Assembly (NCBI RefSeq): GCF_900601905.1
Contig: NZ_UWFA01000475.1
Coordinates: 124,001 to 188,000, forward strand
From: Pseudomonas viridiflava
GTDB lineage: Bacteria; Pseudomonadota; Gammaproteobacteria; Pseudomonadales; Pseudomonadaceae
Length of the DNA stretch: 64,000 bases
Direction of reading: 5' to 3'
The notes under the pieces were generated by a model, which was not told where the DNA came from, ran no database searches, and saw only the letters and a list, made by a program, of their open reading frames with translations. Shown in pieces: positions 49,242 to 57,552 of this stretch (positions are counted from its first letter, which is position 1; each line of letters begins with the position of its first letter). A program made the position numbers and the translations under genes.

Positions 49242-51626
49242 ATGATGTCCCGTCCTGCTCTAAACGCGCTGACCATTGCGCTTACGCTTGGCTTTTCTGC
49301 CTCGATTCTGGCCGCTCCAGTGCGTGTGGATCTGCCAGCTCAGCCTCTGGGCAAGTCTTTGGCGCAACTAGGCCAGATCAGCGGCCTGAAGGTCATGTTC
49401 GATCCGCAAGCCGTTGCGGGCAAACAGGCGCCTACCGTGCGTGGTGATCTGGAGCCTGCGCAAGCGTTGCAGCGTCTGTTGGCAGGCAGTGGGCTGACCG
49501 CCAGTGTCGAAGGTAATTCCGCTCGTGTTGCCGCGCCGGTTCAGCAAGGCGCGATTGCCCTGGACGGCATCAATATCAACGCCGACACCAGCCTTGCAGG
49601 CGCGGCGACCACCGAAGGCACTCACTCGTACACCACCGGTTCGATGAACACGGCGACGAAACTGCCGCTGTCGATCCGTGAAACGCCGCAGTCGGTCAGC
49701 GTTGTGACGCGTCAGCGCATGGACGATCAGGGCATGAACGACGTCAATGACGTGGTCAAATATGCGCCGGGCGTGACCTTGCGCAAGTTCGGTGGCGACC
49801 GTCAGCAATTTCTGGCCCGTGGTTTCACCATCGATAACCTGATGTACGACGGCTTGCCGACCAGCCTCAGCACGTTTACTCAGGACACATTGGCCGAAGC
49901 TGATCTGGCCATGTACGACCGTGTGGAAGTGGTACGTGGTGCAACCGGTTTGATGACCGGGGCGGGGAGCCCGTCCGCCACCCTGAACCTGGTGCGCAAG
50001 CGGCCAACCGCCACGCCGCAGGTGAGCATCACCACCAGTGCTGGCAGCTGGGACCGTTATCGCACCGAAGTCGACGCCTCGAACAAGCTCAACGAATCCG
50101 GCACCGTGCGCGGTCGTGTCGTGGCGGCGTATCAGGATGACAACAGCTTTCAGGACGAGCGCGAAAAACAGCGCCAGACCTTTTATGGCATCCTCGAAAC
50201 CGATCTGAACGACTCGACGACCTGGACCATCGGCGCCTCCAAGCAGCGCGACGATGCCACTTCTGACTGGGGCGCATTACCCGCCGGCCCCAATGGCGAA
50301 AACCTGCACCTGTCGCGTTCAACGTTTTTGAGCAACGACTGGGCGTACTGGAACCGCGACAACGTCAGCGTATTCACCGACCTGACCCATCGCTTTGACA
50401 ACGGCTGGACCGCGAAACTGGCCGCCGCCAAAATCTGGGCTGAGTCCAACACCTTCTCCAGCTACCTGGGCGCCGATGCCTCGGGGACCGGCTTTGCACA
50501 GTCCTCGGGTCAATATGACACCACCGACGTGCAGACCAACCTCGACGCCTCGATCTCCGGGCCGTTCCAGTTGTTTGGCCGTCAACATGACGTGAGCTTC
50601 GGCGCGAGCCGCCGGCAGGAAAAATTCGATCAGGACGGCGGCTACTGGCTCGCGGCTACTCCGATTGATATCTACAACTTCAACCCGGGCGTCATCGCCA
50701 AGCCGGACCGTGCCGATCGCCAGGCGTATTCGAGCCGCAATACGGCCACCGAGGAGGCGGTCTACGGCGTTGCGCGATTCAACCCGATCGATCCGCTGCA
50801 CCTGATCATCGGCAGCCGCTTGAGCTGGTACGACTACGACAACCGCAGCGGCACGGGCGACTATAAAGTTACCCAGGAAGTCACGCCGTACGCGGGCATC
50901 ATCTACGACCTGAACGACACCTATTCGGTCTACGCTAGCTACACCGAAATCTTCAAGCCACAGACCGAGCAGGACGTTTCCGGTTCGGTGCTGGACCCGA
51001 TGACCGGTGAAAGCTATGAAATCGGCCTCAAAGGCGAATATTTCGACGGCGCGCTGAACGCTTCGGTCGCACTGTTTGACATGACCCAGGAAAATCGCGC
51101 CTATGCGATTACCCCGGTTCCGGCCATCTGCAGTGCTCAGAACCGCTCGTGCAACGCGGCTTCCGGTGAAGTACGCAGTCAGGGCATCGACACCGAAATC
51201 AGTGGCGCATTGACGCCGAACTGGCAGTTCTCTGCGGCGTATACCTACGTGTTGAGCCAGTACATCAAGGACGGTGACGAGCGCAACGAAGGTCGTCTGT
51301 TTGCCCCTAACCAGCCGAAACACCTGTTCAAGGCCGCGACCAGTTACAACCTGACCGGCGACCTGAGCAAATGGCGTGTGGGCGGCGACGTGCTGGCCCA
51401 GAGCGAAACCTTCACCCGCGTCACTACCACCGGTTACGCCAGGCAGAACGAATACGCTGTGGTTGGCTTGATGGCCGGTTACAAGTTCGACGAGCACTGG
51501 GATGGCCGCGTCAATTTCAACAACGTGTTCGACACCAAGTACTGGCAGGGCATCCCGACCGGCACGGGTACCGGCGTCTACGGCGACCCGCGCAACCTGA
51601 TGTTCTCGTTGAAGTGGACGATGTGA
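49242..51626 (+). CDS. TonB-dependent siderophore receptor with STN signalling domain (FpvA/FoxA-like)
   Basis: The product is 794 residues from the ATG at 49242 (GGAATCC upstream). It has a signal peptide (ALTIALTLGFSASILAAP) and an STN domain at about residues 25-95 (VDLPAQPLGKSLAQLGQISG), followed by the plug (RETPQSVSVVTRQRMDDQG, then YDRVEVVRGATGLMTGAG). A 22-strand barrel ends LMFSLKWTM. STN domains transmit ligand binding to a periplasmic anti-sigma factor (FecR type) and an ECF sigma factor. No sigma/anti-sigma pair lies beside this gene, so partners must be elsewhere or the domain is idle. A ferric siderophore, possibly a hydroxamate, is the expected cargo; which one is unknown. Confidence 0.9.
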   Translation: MMSRPALNALTIALTLGFSASILAAPVRVDLPAQPLGKSLAQLGQISGLKVMFDPQAVAGKQAPTVRGDLEPAQALQRLLAGSGLTASVEGNSARVAAPVQQGAIALDGININADTSLAGAATTEGTHSYTTGSMNTATKLPLSIRETPQSVSVVTRQRMDDQGMNDVNDVVKYAPGVTLRKFGGDRQQFLARGFTIDNLMYDGLPTSLSTFTQDTLAEADLAMYDRVEVVRGATGLMTGAGSPSATLNLVRKRPTATPQVSITTSAGSWDRYRTEVDASNKLNESGTVRGRVVAAYQDDNSFQDEREKQRQTFYGILETDLNDSTTWTIGASKQRDDATSDWGALPAGPNGENLHLSRSTFLSNDWAYWNRDNVSVFTDLTHRFDNGWTAKLAAAKIWAESNTFSSYLGADASGTGFAQSSGQYDTTDVQTNLDASISGPFQLFGRQHDVSFGASRRQEKFDQDGGYWLAATPIDIYNFNPGVIAKPDRADRQAYSSRNTATEEAVYGVARFNPIDPLHLIIGSRLSWYDYDNRSGTGDYKVTQEVTPYAGIIYDLNDTYSVYASYTEIFKPQTEQDVSGSVLDPMTGESYEIGLKGEYFDGALNASVALFDMTQENRAYAITPVPAICSAQNRSCNAASGEVRSQGIDTEISGALTPNWQFSAAYTYVLSQYIKDGDERNEGRLFAPNQPKHLFKAATSYNLTGDLSKWRVGGDVLAQSETFTRVTTTGYARQNEYAVVGLMAGYKFDEHWDGRVNFNNVFDTKYWQGIPTGTGTGVYGDPRNLMFSLKWTM

Positions 51627-51651
51627 TACGCAGCCTGACAGACCGTCTTGT

Positions 51652-51741
51652 GTGGGACCGGCTCCAGCCGGGAATAGCCCGGTGCAACTGACGCGATTTT
51701 CATGTCAGGTGTCACGCCTTCCCGGCTAAAGCCGGTCCCAC
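51652..51741. repeat. REPIN (gtgggaccggc family)
   Basis: Inverted arms gtgggaccggctccagccgg and ccggctaaagccggtcccac flank about 50 bases, just after the receptor gene and before its terminator. Confidence 0.88.
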
Positions 51742-51763
51742 GAGGTCATCGCGTCACACACAG

Positions 51764-51790
51764 ACACCCTGCCCATTGCAGGGTGTTTTT
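51764..51790 (+). terminator. Rho-independent terminator downstream of the TonB receptor
   Basis: A perfect 9-base-pair stem ACACCCTGC/GCAGGGTGT with a CCATT loop is followed by five T. It lies 138 bases after the stop, past the REPIN. Confidence 0.88.
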
Positions 51791-52186
51791 GCATGTGGTT
51801 TTCGGTGAAATCGGCCGTCTGAGGAACATCAGGCTGTCATGTAGGTCGGTTACTACAGTGGTTAAAAGGGGCGCAGGGTGCTGTCCCGGCAGAAACGTGC
51901 GCAAAGGCGACATTTTTTGTTGATTCCACGGCCCTCAGGTCCTAAAGTTCGCGCCGAACGTCCAAGCTGGAAACGATCCATCCGGCTCAAGTACTGACGA
52001 CGAGACAGCAAGGCCATAAGGACAGCGGCGTATCGCATCCCTATGGTCTTTTTGCTTTCGGCGGACATGCCTTGGGAAGTAGGCGAACCAAAGTGGGGAT
52101 ACACACGGAGGACGTTCACAGAGGGAATGCCACATCAGGCCCTTGCACCCATTGATCAAATGCAGTTTGCCACCAGGAGTCCCAGC
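51791..52186. other. 396-base leader region upstream of speC
   Basis: I see no supported gene in this stretch. It contains the speC promoter and possibly a long 5' leader. In-frame codons upstream of the speC start, back to 52043, carry no conserved sequence. AGGAG is placed seven bases before the chosen ATG at 52187. No riboswitch could be recognised. Confidence 0.45.
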
Positions 52187-53350
52187 ATGCCGATTCAAGT
52201 CGAAGACTATTTCCAGCGCGACACCTTCAACAAAATGAAGGCGTTTGCCGACAAGCAAGAAACCCCGTTCGTGGTCATCGACACCGCGATGATCAGCCAG
52301 GCCTATGATGACCTGCGCGCAGGCTTCGAATTCGCCAAGGTTTACTACGCCGTCAAGGCCAACCCGGCAGTTGAAATCATCGACCTGCTCAAAGACAAGG
52401 GTTCGAGCTTCGACATCGCCTCGATCTACGAGCTGGACAAGGTGATGGACCGCGGCGTCAGCCCTGACCGTATCAGCTACGGCAACACCATCAAGAAATC
52501 CCGGGACATCCGCTACTTCTACGAGAAGGGCGTGCGTCTGTTCTCCACCGACTCCGAGGCCGACCTGCGCAACATCGCCAAGGCCGCTCCCGGTTCGAAA
52601 GTCTACGTGCGTATCCTGACCGAAGGCTCGACCACCGCTGACTGGCCTCTGTCGCGCAAATTCGGATGCCAGACCGACATGGCCATGGACCTGCTGATCC
52701 TCGCCCGTGACCTGGGCCTGGTGCCTTATGGCATCTCCTTCCACGTCGGTTCGCAGCAGCGTGACATCAGCGTCTGGGACGCGGCGATCGCCAAGGTCAA
52801 AGTGATCTTCGAACGTCTGAAAGAAGAAGACGGCATCGTCCTCAAACTAATCAACATGGGCGGCGGCTTCCCGGCCAACTACATCACCCGTACCAACAGC
52901 CTGGAAACCTACGCGCAGGAAATCATTCGCTACCTCAAAGAAGACTTCGGCGATGATCTGCCGGAAATCATTCTGGAACCAGGTCGTTCGTTGATCGCCA
53001 ACGCCGGTATTCTGGTCAGCGAAGTGGTGCTGGTGTCGCGTAAATCCCGTACCGCTGTAGAGCGTTGGGTGTACACGGATGTGGGCAAATTCTCCGGCCT
53101 GATCGAAACCATGGACGAAGCCATCAAGTTCCCGATCTGGACCGAGAAGAAAGGCGAGATGGAAGAAGTGGTCATCGCCGGTCCTACCTGTGACAGTGCT
53201 GACATCATGTACGAAAACTACAAGTACGGCCTGCCACTGAACCTGGCCATCGGTGATCGTCTGTACTGGTTGTCCACCGGTGCGTACACCACCAGCTACA
53301 GCGCCGTAGAGTTCAATGGCTTCCCGCCGCTGAAATCGTTCTACGTCTAA
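52187..53350 (+). CDS. speC: Ornithine decarboxylase, fold-type III
   Basis: The product is 387 residues, the same length as SpeC of P. aeruginosa (PA4519). It is a PLP enzyme of the alanine-racemase-like fold: the PLP lysine is Lys57 in YYAVKANP, the phosphate site is in NMGGGFPAN and EPGRSLIAN, and the active-site Cys is in GPTCDSADIM. It converts ornithine to putrescine for polyamine synthesis; some close relatives also accept lysine. The gene is alone on its transcript, with a terminator 20 bases after the stop. Its position next to the piu genes matches P. aeruginosa, which supports the assignment. Confidence 0.93.
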   Translation: MPIQVEDYFQRDTFNKMKAFADKQETPFVVIDTAMISQAYDDLRAGFEFAKVYYAVKANPAVEIIDLLKDKGSSFDIASIYELDKVMDRGVSPDRISYGNTIKKSRDIRYFYEKGVRLFSTDSEADLRNIAKAAPGSKVYVRILTEGSTTADWPLSRKFGCQTDMAMDLLILARDLGLVPYGISFHVGSQQRDISVWDAAIAKVKVIFERLKEEDGIVLKLINMGGGFPANYITRTNSLETYAQEIIRYLKEDFGDDLPEIILEPGRSLIANAGILVSEVVLVSRKSRTAVERWVYTDVGKFSGLIETMDEAIKFPIWTEKKGEMEEVVIAGPTCDSADIMYENYKYGLPLNLAIGDRLYWLSTGAYTTSYSAVEFNGFPPLKSFYV

Positions 53351-53370
53351 GCGCTGATGCTGCATAAACA

Positions 53371-53396
53371 ACCCGCGAGTGATCGCGGGTTTTTTT
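53371..53396 (+). terminator. Rho-independent terminator of speC
   Basis: ACCCGCGA and TCGCGGGT form a perfect 8-base-pair stem with a GTGA loop, followed by seven T. Confidence 0.95.
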
Positions 53397-53419
53397 ATGC
53401 CTGCCTGAAACACGGACCT

Positions 53420-53501
53420 GTAGGAGCTGCCGAAGGCTGCGAACAACGGTGTGTCAGGCAGGCGGCTTTCGCAGCCCTCGTAAGCTCGGTCAGCTTCTAC
53501 A
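53420..53501. repeat. REP-like palindrome (gtaggagctgccgaaggctgcg type)
   Basis: Arms gtaggagctgccgaaggctg and the reversed end gctcggtcagcttctac face each other around about 45 bases. The right arm overlaps the last codons of the Sel1-repeat gene on the other strand. Confidence 0.78.
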
Positions 53502-54288
53502 CATCGGCAATCAATTCGTACGCCGCTCGGTCGCTTTCATCGCCCAGTAACGCAGCACGGCGATGGTAGTCTCCCGCCATTGCCCTGATCGCCGGGATGG
53601 GCGCGGCAGCCAGGGTTTTGCGGGCGACGCGCAGGAAATTCAGATTGCCGTTTTCCAGGGCACTTTTCAGCCAGGCCAGCGCCTGATCAAGATGGCCGTG
53701 ATCAGCAAGTACGGCGGCATGGCTGAACTGTCCGCGAAAATCCCCACCTTCGGCCGAGCGTCGATACCAGTCAAAAGCGGATTGCGGGTCGGCGACACAA
53801 TATTGCCCCTCTTCCAGATAGCGGCCCAGCAGGTTCATTGATTTGGCATGGCCCATCCGCGCGGCCTGTGCGTAACAGCGCAAGGCCTGCTGCTGGTTTT
53901 CCATGACGCCGCGCCCGGTAGCCAGCAAGTTGCCCAGGTTGTACAGCCCCCAGTCCAGCCCGGACGCCGCTGCGCGCCGATAGTGGCCAGCCGCAATTGC
54001 CGCGTCTGCCGGGCACCCCCAGCCATGCTCGTAACAGCGCCCGAGCATGTTGCGGGCCATGACATGGCCGTGGCGGGCGGCGATCTCGAACCATCTCAGC
54101 GCCAGTGCCGGATCGCGTTTGATGCCTTGCCCGTCCAGCAGGATCTGCCCCAGCAGCGCCTGGGCATCGACGAGGTTCTGCCCTGCTGCGGCAACGATGG
54201 CCTGGGCAGCTTTGGCAGGGTTGTCGGCGAGCATTGCGCGCAGTTGATCGCCGTCGAGGGCTTGCGTGCGTTGCAGGTTCCAGCTCAT
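53497..54288 (-). CDS. Sel1/TPR-repeat protein of the piu locus
   Basis: The product is 263 residues with about four or five Sel1-type helical repeats between residues 30 and 210, for example ALLGQILLDGQGIKRDPALA and NLGNLLATGRGVMENQQQAL. There is no signal peptide, so it is probably cytoplasmic and acts as a protein-interaction scaffold. It begins three bases after the stop of piuC and is surely co-transcribed with it. The homologue in P. aeruginosa, in the same place (PA4516), is of unknown function. A role in iron uptake or in the assembly of the dioxygenase is inferred only from co-location. Confidence 0.85.
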   Translation of the reverse strand: MSWNLQRTQALDGDQLRAMLADNPAKAAQAIVAAAGQNLVDAQALLGQILLDGQGIKRDPALALRWFEIAARHGHVMARNMLGRCYEHGWGCPADAAIAAGHYRRAAASGLDWGLYNLGNLLATGRGVMENQQQALRCYAQAARMGHAKSMNLLGRYLEEGQYCVADPQSAFDWYRRSAEGGDFRGQFSHAAVLADHGHLDQALAWLKSALENGNLNFLRVARKTLAAAPIPAIRAMAGDYHRRAALLGDESDRAAYELIADV

Positions 54289-54291
54289 GGC

Positions 54292-54972
54292 TCAGACCTC
54301 GACCCAGCGGCGCAGCAGGTTGTGATAAGTGCCGGTCAGCTTGAGCAGCGAAGGGTGATCCGGCACATCACGGGTCAGGGCCTGGATGGCATTGTCCATT
54401 TCAAACAGCAAGGCGCGCTGGCTGTCTTCACGCACCAGGCTTTGCGTCCAGAAAAACGAGGCATAGCGGGTGCCACGGGTCACGGCGTTGACCTTATGCA
54501 GGCTGGTGCTCGGGTACAGCAGCATATCGCCAGCGGGCAGCTTCACACGCTGGGTGCCGTAGGTGTCCTGGATTTCCAGTTCGCCGCCGTCGTATTCATC
54601 CGGGTCGCTGAAAAACACGGTGGCAGACAGGTCGGTTCTGACTCGCTCAATGCTGCCTTTGGCCTGACGCACGGCGTTGTCGATATGGAAATCGAAACTG
54701 CCCCCGGCGGTGTAGCAGTTGATCAGCGGCGGGAACACCTTGTGCGGCAGGGCGGCAGACATGAACAGGGGGTTGGCCCACAGGCGTTCGAGCAGGGCGC
54801 TGCCGACTTCAACGGCCAGCGGATGACCTTCGGGCAATTGCAGGTTGTGCTTGGCTTTGGCCGATTGATAACCGGCGGTCATCTTGCCGTCGGCCCATTC
54901 GGTCTGTTCCAGGGCCTGGCGGATGCGCGCCACTTCATCATGATCAAACAAGCCAGGGATGTGTAAAAGCAT
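54292..54972 (-). CDS. piuC: Fe(II)/2-oxoglutarate-dependent dioxygenase PiuC
   Basis: The product is 226 residues from the ATG at 54972, the same length as PiuC and YbiX; 21 further in-frame residues upstream are not family sequence. The iron site is HxD...H: FDFHIDNAVR gives the first two ligands and PSTSLHKVNAVTRGTR gives the distal His and the 2-oxoglutarate Arg. It is an intracellular hydroxylase of unknown substrate, found next to the catecholate receptor PiuA/Fiu in many Proteobacteria. It is divergent from piuA; the control region between them has repeated TTGCTA motifs. The Sel1-repeat gene follows it at once. Confidence 0.94.
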   Translation of the reverse strand: MLLHIPGLFDHDEVARIRQALEQTEWADGKMTAGYQSAKAKHNLQLPEGHPLAVEVGSALLERLWANPLFMSAALPHKVFPPLINCYTAGGSFDFHIDNAVRQAKGSIERVRTDLSATVFFSDPDEYDGGELEIQDTYGTQRVKLPAGDMLLYPSTSLHKVNAVTRGTRYASFFWTQSLVREDSQRALLFEMDNAIQALTRDVPDHPSLLKLTGTYHNLLRRWVEV

Positions 54973-55074
54973 GGTCGCAGCACCGCGTTTGGGTCGTGAC
55001 TGCGGCCCAGAGCTGCGGCCTACACCCATCGACATGAAAATTCTGTAGAGAGAATGTGTATTGAATGAAATATT

Positions 55075-55104
55075 TTGCTAAATAGCAATGAGTCCCAATT
55101 GCTA
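55075..55104. promoter_or_regulatory. Candidate operator (three alternating TTGCTA motifs) between piuC and piuA
   Basis: TTGCTA-AA-TAGCAA at 55075-55088 is a perfect inverted repeat, and a third TTGCTA at 55099-55104 makes a second, wider inverted repeat (TAGCAAT, 8 bases, ATTGCTA). The core AATGAGTCCCAATT has weak likeness to half of a Fur box (9 of 19 positions). Fur control of piu genes is known in Pseudomonas, so this may be the Fur site or that of another iron regulator. Confidence 0.45.
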
Positions 55105-55162
55105 CCGGTAACTATTTGCAATATATTCCGCGGCCTCAACTCCTTGGGGAAGGAAATCATTC

Positions 55163-57412
55163 ATGTCGCGTCAATCGTTACCATCCGGTGCTCACTCGCA
55201 ACGCTCGCTGGTTAGCACCGTGGGTGTGGCCCTCGCTGCGATGTCTGCCGGGCATCTGGCTCACGCTGCCCAAAGCAGTGATGAAAAAGCTGTTTCGCTG
55301 GGCGCGACGAGCATTAGCGGGGAGCAGGACGCGACCTACAAGACCGATGAATCGGCGTCGAAGAAATACACCGCGCCACTGCGTGAAACGCCAAAGAGCG
55401 TCACCGTGATCCCGCAGCAGGTGATCAGCGACACCGGCGCCACCAGTCTGGCCGATGCCTTGCGCACCACGCCAGGTATCACCTTTGGCGCGGGTGAGGG
55501 CGGCAACCCCGCTGCAGACCGCCCGATCATTCGCGGCTTCAATGCCGAAAGTGACGTGTTCATCGACGGCATGCGTGACGGTGCCGCGCAAAGCCGGGAA
55601 ATCTTCAACATTGAATCGGTTGAAGTCAGCAAGGGTCCTGGCTCGGCCTTCACCGGCGCCGGGTCCACGGGTGGCAGCCTGAACCTGATCACCAAGGGCG
55701 CGCACCTGGGCAACGCCTACAACGGCGGTTACACCTTCGGCTCCGATCAGACGCAACGTTACACCGCCGACCTCAATCAGCAGATCACCGATACGTCGGC
55801 GTTCCGCCTGAACCTGATGAAGCACGACGCCAATGTGGCCGGCCGCGATAACGTGGATGTCAGCCGCTGGGGCGTGGCGCCATCGTTCGCCTTTGGCCTG
55901 GGCACCGACACTCGCGTCAAGCTGGACTACTACCACCTGGAAACCGACGACATGCCCGATTACGGCATCCCGTTGACCTCCACCACTGGTCGCAGCAAGT
56001 ACATCGTCGACAAGCCAGCTCACGTCAACGAAAGCAATTTCTATGGCCTGACCGGGCGTGATTATCGGCAGAGCAAGAACGACAGCGGCACGTTCCGGAT
56101 CGAGCACGACCTCAACGAGAACCTGACCCTGTCCAACAGCTTCCGTATGTCCCGTTCGACCCTGGATTACATTGTCACCAACCCGGATGACACCCGCGGC
56201 AACGTGGCCAACGGGCTGGTTTCGCGCTCGGCCAAAAGCCGCAACTCGACCACCAGTGGCTTCGTCAACCAAACGGATCTGGCCGCCAAATTCGACACCG
56301 GATTCATCAGCCACAGCCTGGTCACCGGTGTGGAGTTCTCATATCAGGACACCCACAACCGCAACTACAACGTGCTGGACGCCAATGGCGCAGCGATTGG
56401 CACAGTGTGTACCGCGGCGGTGATTCGCACTGGCGATTGCACCAGCCTGTACAACCCAGGCCCGAAAGACGCCTGGAACGGCAGCATCTCGGACAGCCAG
56501 GCGTTTACCGACACGGACACCAAAACCAGCGCCGCGTACGTCTTCGACACGTTGACGTTCAACGAGCAATGGTCCCTGAACCTGGGCCTGCGTTATGACG
56601 ACTACGACATCAAGTCCAGCGGTTTTGCCACGGCCGGTCGTAATACCGTGGCAGGCACCTTCAAGCGCGAGAACACCAGCCAGTTGTGGAACTATCAGGT
56701 AGGGCTGGTCTTCAAGCCGCTGCCGAACGGCAGTGTGTATGCGGCATGGTCTACCTCCAGCAACCCGTCCGGTGAAACCAGCGGTAACGGTGGCCTGGAA
56801 ATCTCGGCGGCCAACTCCGATCTGGAACCGGAAAAGAACCGTAACTACGAGCTGGGCACCAAGTGGGACTTCTTCGGCGATGACCTGTCGCTGACCGCAG
56901 CGCTGTTCCGCACCGAAAAAACCAATGCCCGTATGACCGACCCGGACAACACCACCTTCCAGGTGCTTGATGGCGATGTGCGTGTGGATGGCTTCGAATT
57001 CACCTACACCGGTAAGATCACCAGCAAGTGGAAGGTCTACGGCGGTTATAGCTACATGGAAAGCGAGCTGGTCAAGACGACGTTGGCTGCGGACGAAGGC
57101 AACCACGTGCCCAGCACGCCGCGTAACAGCTTCAACCTGTGGTCAACCTATGAGCTGATCCCGAAACTGACCGTGGGCGGCGGCGCGACCTTCGTAGATT
57201 CACGCTTCGGCAACGAAGCCAACTCGGTTGAAGTGCCTTCATACTGGCGCTACGACGCAATGGCCGCTTACGCTCTGACGAAAAACGTCGACCTGCAGCT
57301 CAACCTGCAGAACCTGACTGACAAGCGTTACTACGATCAGGTATTTACCACTCACTACGCGCACATGGCCGCTGGCCGTACCGCGCTGATGAGCGCCAAC
57401 TTCCACTTCTGA
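55163..57412 (+). CDS. piuA: TonB-dependent catecholate siderophore receptor PiuA (Fiu-like)
   Basis: The product is 749 residues with an extended signal region (residues about 15-35, VGVALAAMSAGHLAHAA) and no STN domain. The plug has RETPKSVTVIPQQVISDTGA, DRPIIRGFNAESDVFIDGMRDG and ESVEVSKGPGSAFTGAGSTG. The barrel ends TALMSANFHF with the aromatic terminal residue of outer-membrane barrels. It is close in length and motifs to PiuA of P. aeruginosa and Fiu of E. coli. These import ferric catecholates and are known entry routes for catechol-type siderophore-antibiotic conjugates. Its position between piuC and piuB supports the assignment. A terminator follows. Confidence 0.93.
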   Translation: MSRQSLPSGAHSQRSLVSTVGVALAAMSAGHLAHAAQSSDEKAVSLGATSISGEQDATYKTDESASKKYTAPLRETPKSVTVIPQQVISDTGATSLADALRTTPGITFGAGEGGNPAADRPIIRGFNAESDVFIDGMRDGAAQSREIFNIESVEVSKGPGSAFTGAGSTGGSLNLITKGAHLGNAYNGGYTFGSDQTQRYTADLNQQITDTSAFRLNLMKHDANVAGRDNVDVSRWGVAPSFAFGLGTDTRVKLDYYHLETDDMPDYGIPLTSTTGRSKYIVDKPAHVNESNFYGLTGRDYRQSKNDSGTFRIEHDLNENLTLSNSFRMSRSTLDYIVTNPDDTRGNVANGLVSRSAKSRNSTTSGFVNQTDLAAKFDTGFISHSLVTGVEFSYQDTHNRNYNVLDANGAAIGTVCTAAVIRTGDCTSLYNPGPKDAWNGSISDSQAFTDTDTKTSAAYVFDTLTFNEQWSLNLGLRYDDYDIKSSGFATAGRNTVAGTFKRENTSQLWNYQVGLVFKPLPNGSVYAAWSTSSNPSGETSGNGGLEISAANSDLEPEKNRNYELGTKWDFFGDDLSLTAALFRTEKTNARMTDPDNTTFQVLDGDVRVDGFEFTYTGKITSKWKVYGGYSYMESELVKTTLAADEGNHVPSTPRNSFNLWSTYELIPKLTVGGGATFVDSRFGNEANSVEVPSYWRYDAMAAYALTKNVDLQLNLQNLTDKRYYDQVFTTHYAHMAAGRTALMSANFHF

Positions 57413-57433
57413 TAAAGAATCAGGATGTTGAAG

Positions 57434-57467
57434 CCCCGCTGGCCTTTTAGGGTGAGCGGGGTTTTTT
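57434..57467 (+). terminator. Rho-independent terminator after piuA
   Basis: CCCCGCT and AGCGGGG form a 7-base-pair stem around 14 bases and are followed by six T, 21 bases after the piuA stop. piuB downstream may then depend on read-through or on its own promoter. Confidence 0.75.
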
Positions 57468-57552
57468 GGTGTTTGGAAATCGTGGTATTTGATTGGAATG
57501 CATTCCCACAGAGTCAGCCATTTGTATGGGCAGTGGATTGGAGTAACAAAGG

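Noticed and set aside
51943..51960. Possible FliA promoter upstream of speC (TAAAGTTC and GCCGAACG)
   Set aside because: The two boxes are only two bases apart instead of eleven, so they cannot act as -35 and -10.
53848..54966. A 372-codon plus-strand open frame over the Sel1-repeat gene and piuC
   Set aside because: Both minus-strand genes carry clear motifs and match conserved gene order; the plus frame crosses them without a domain.
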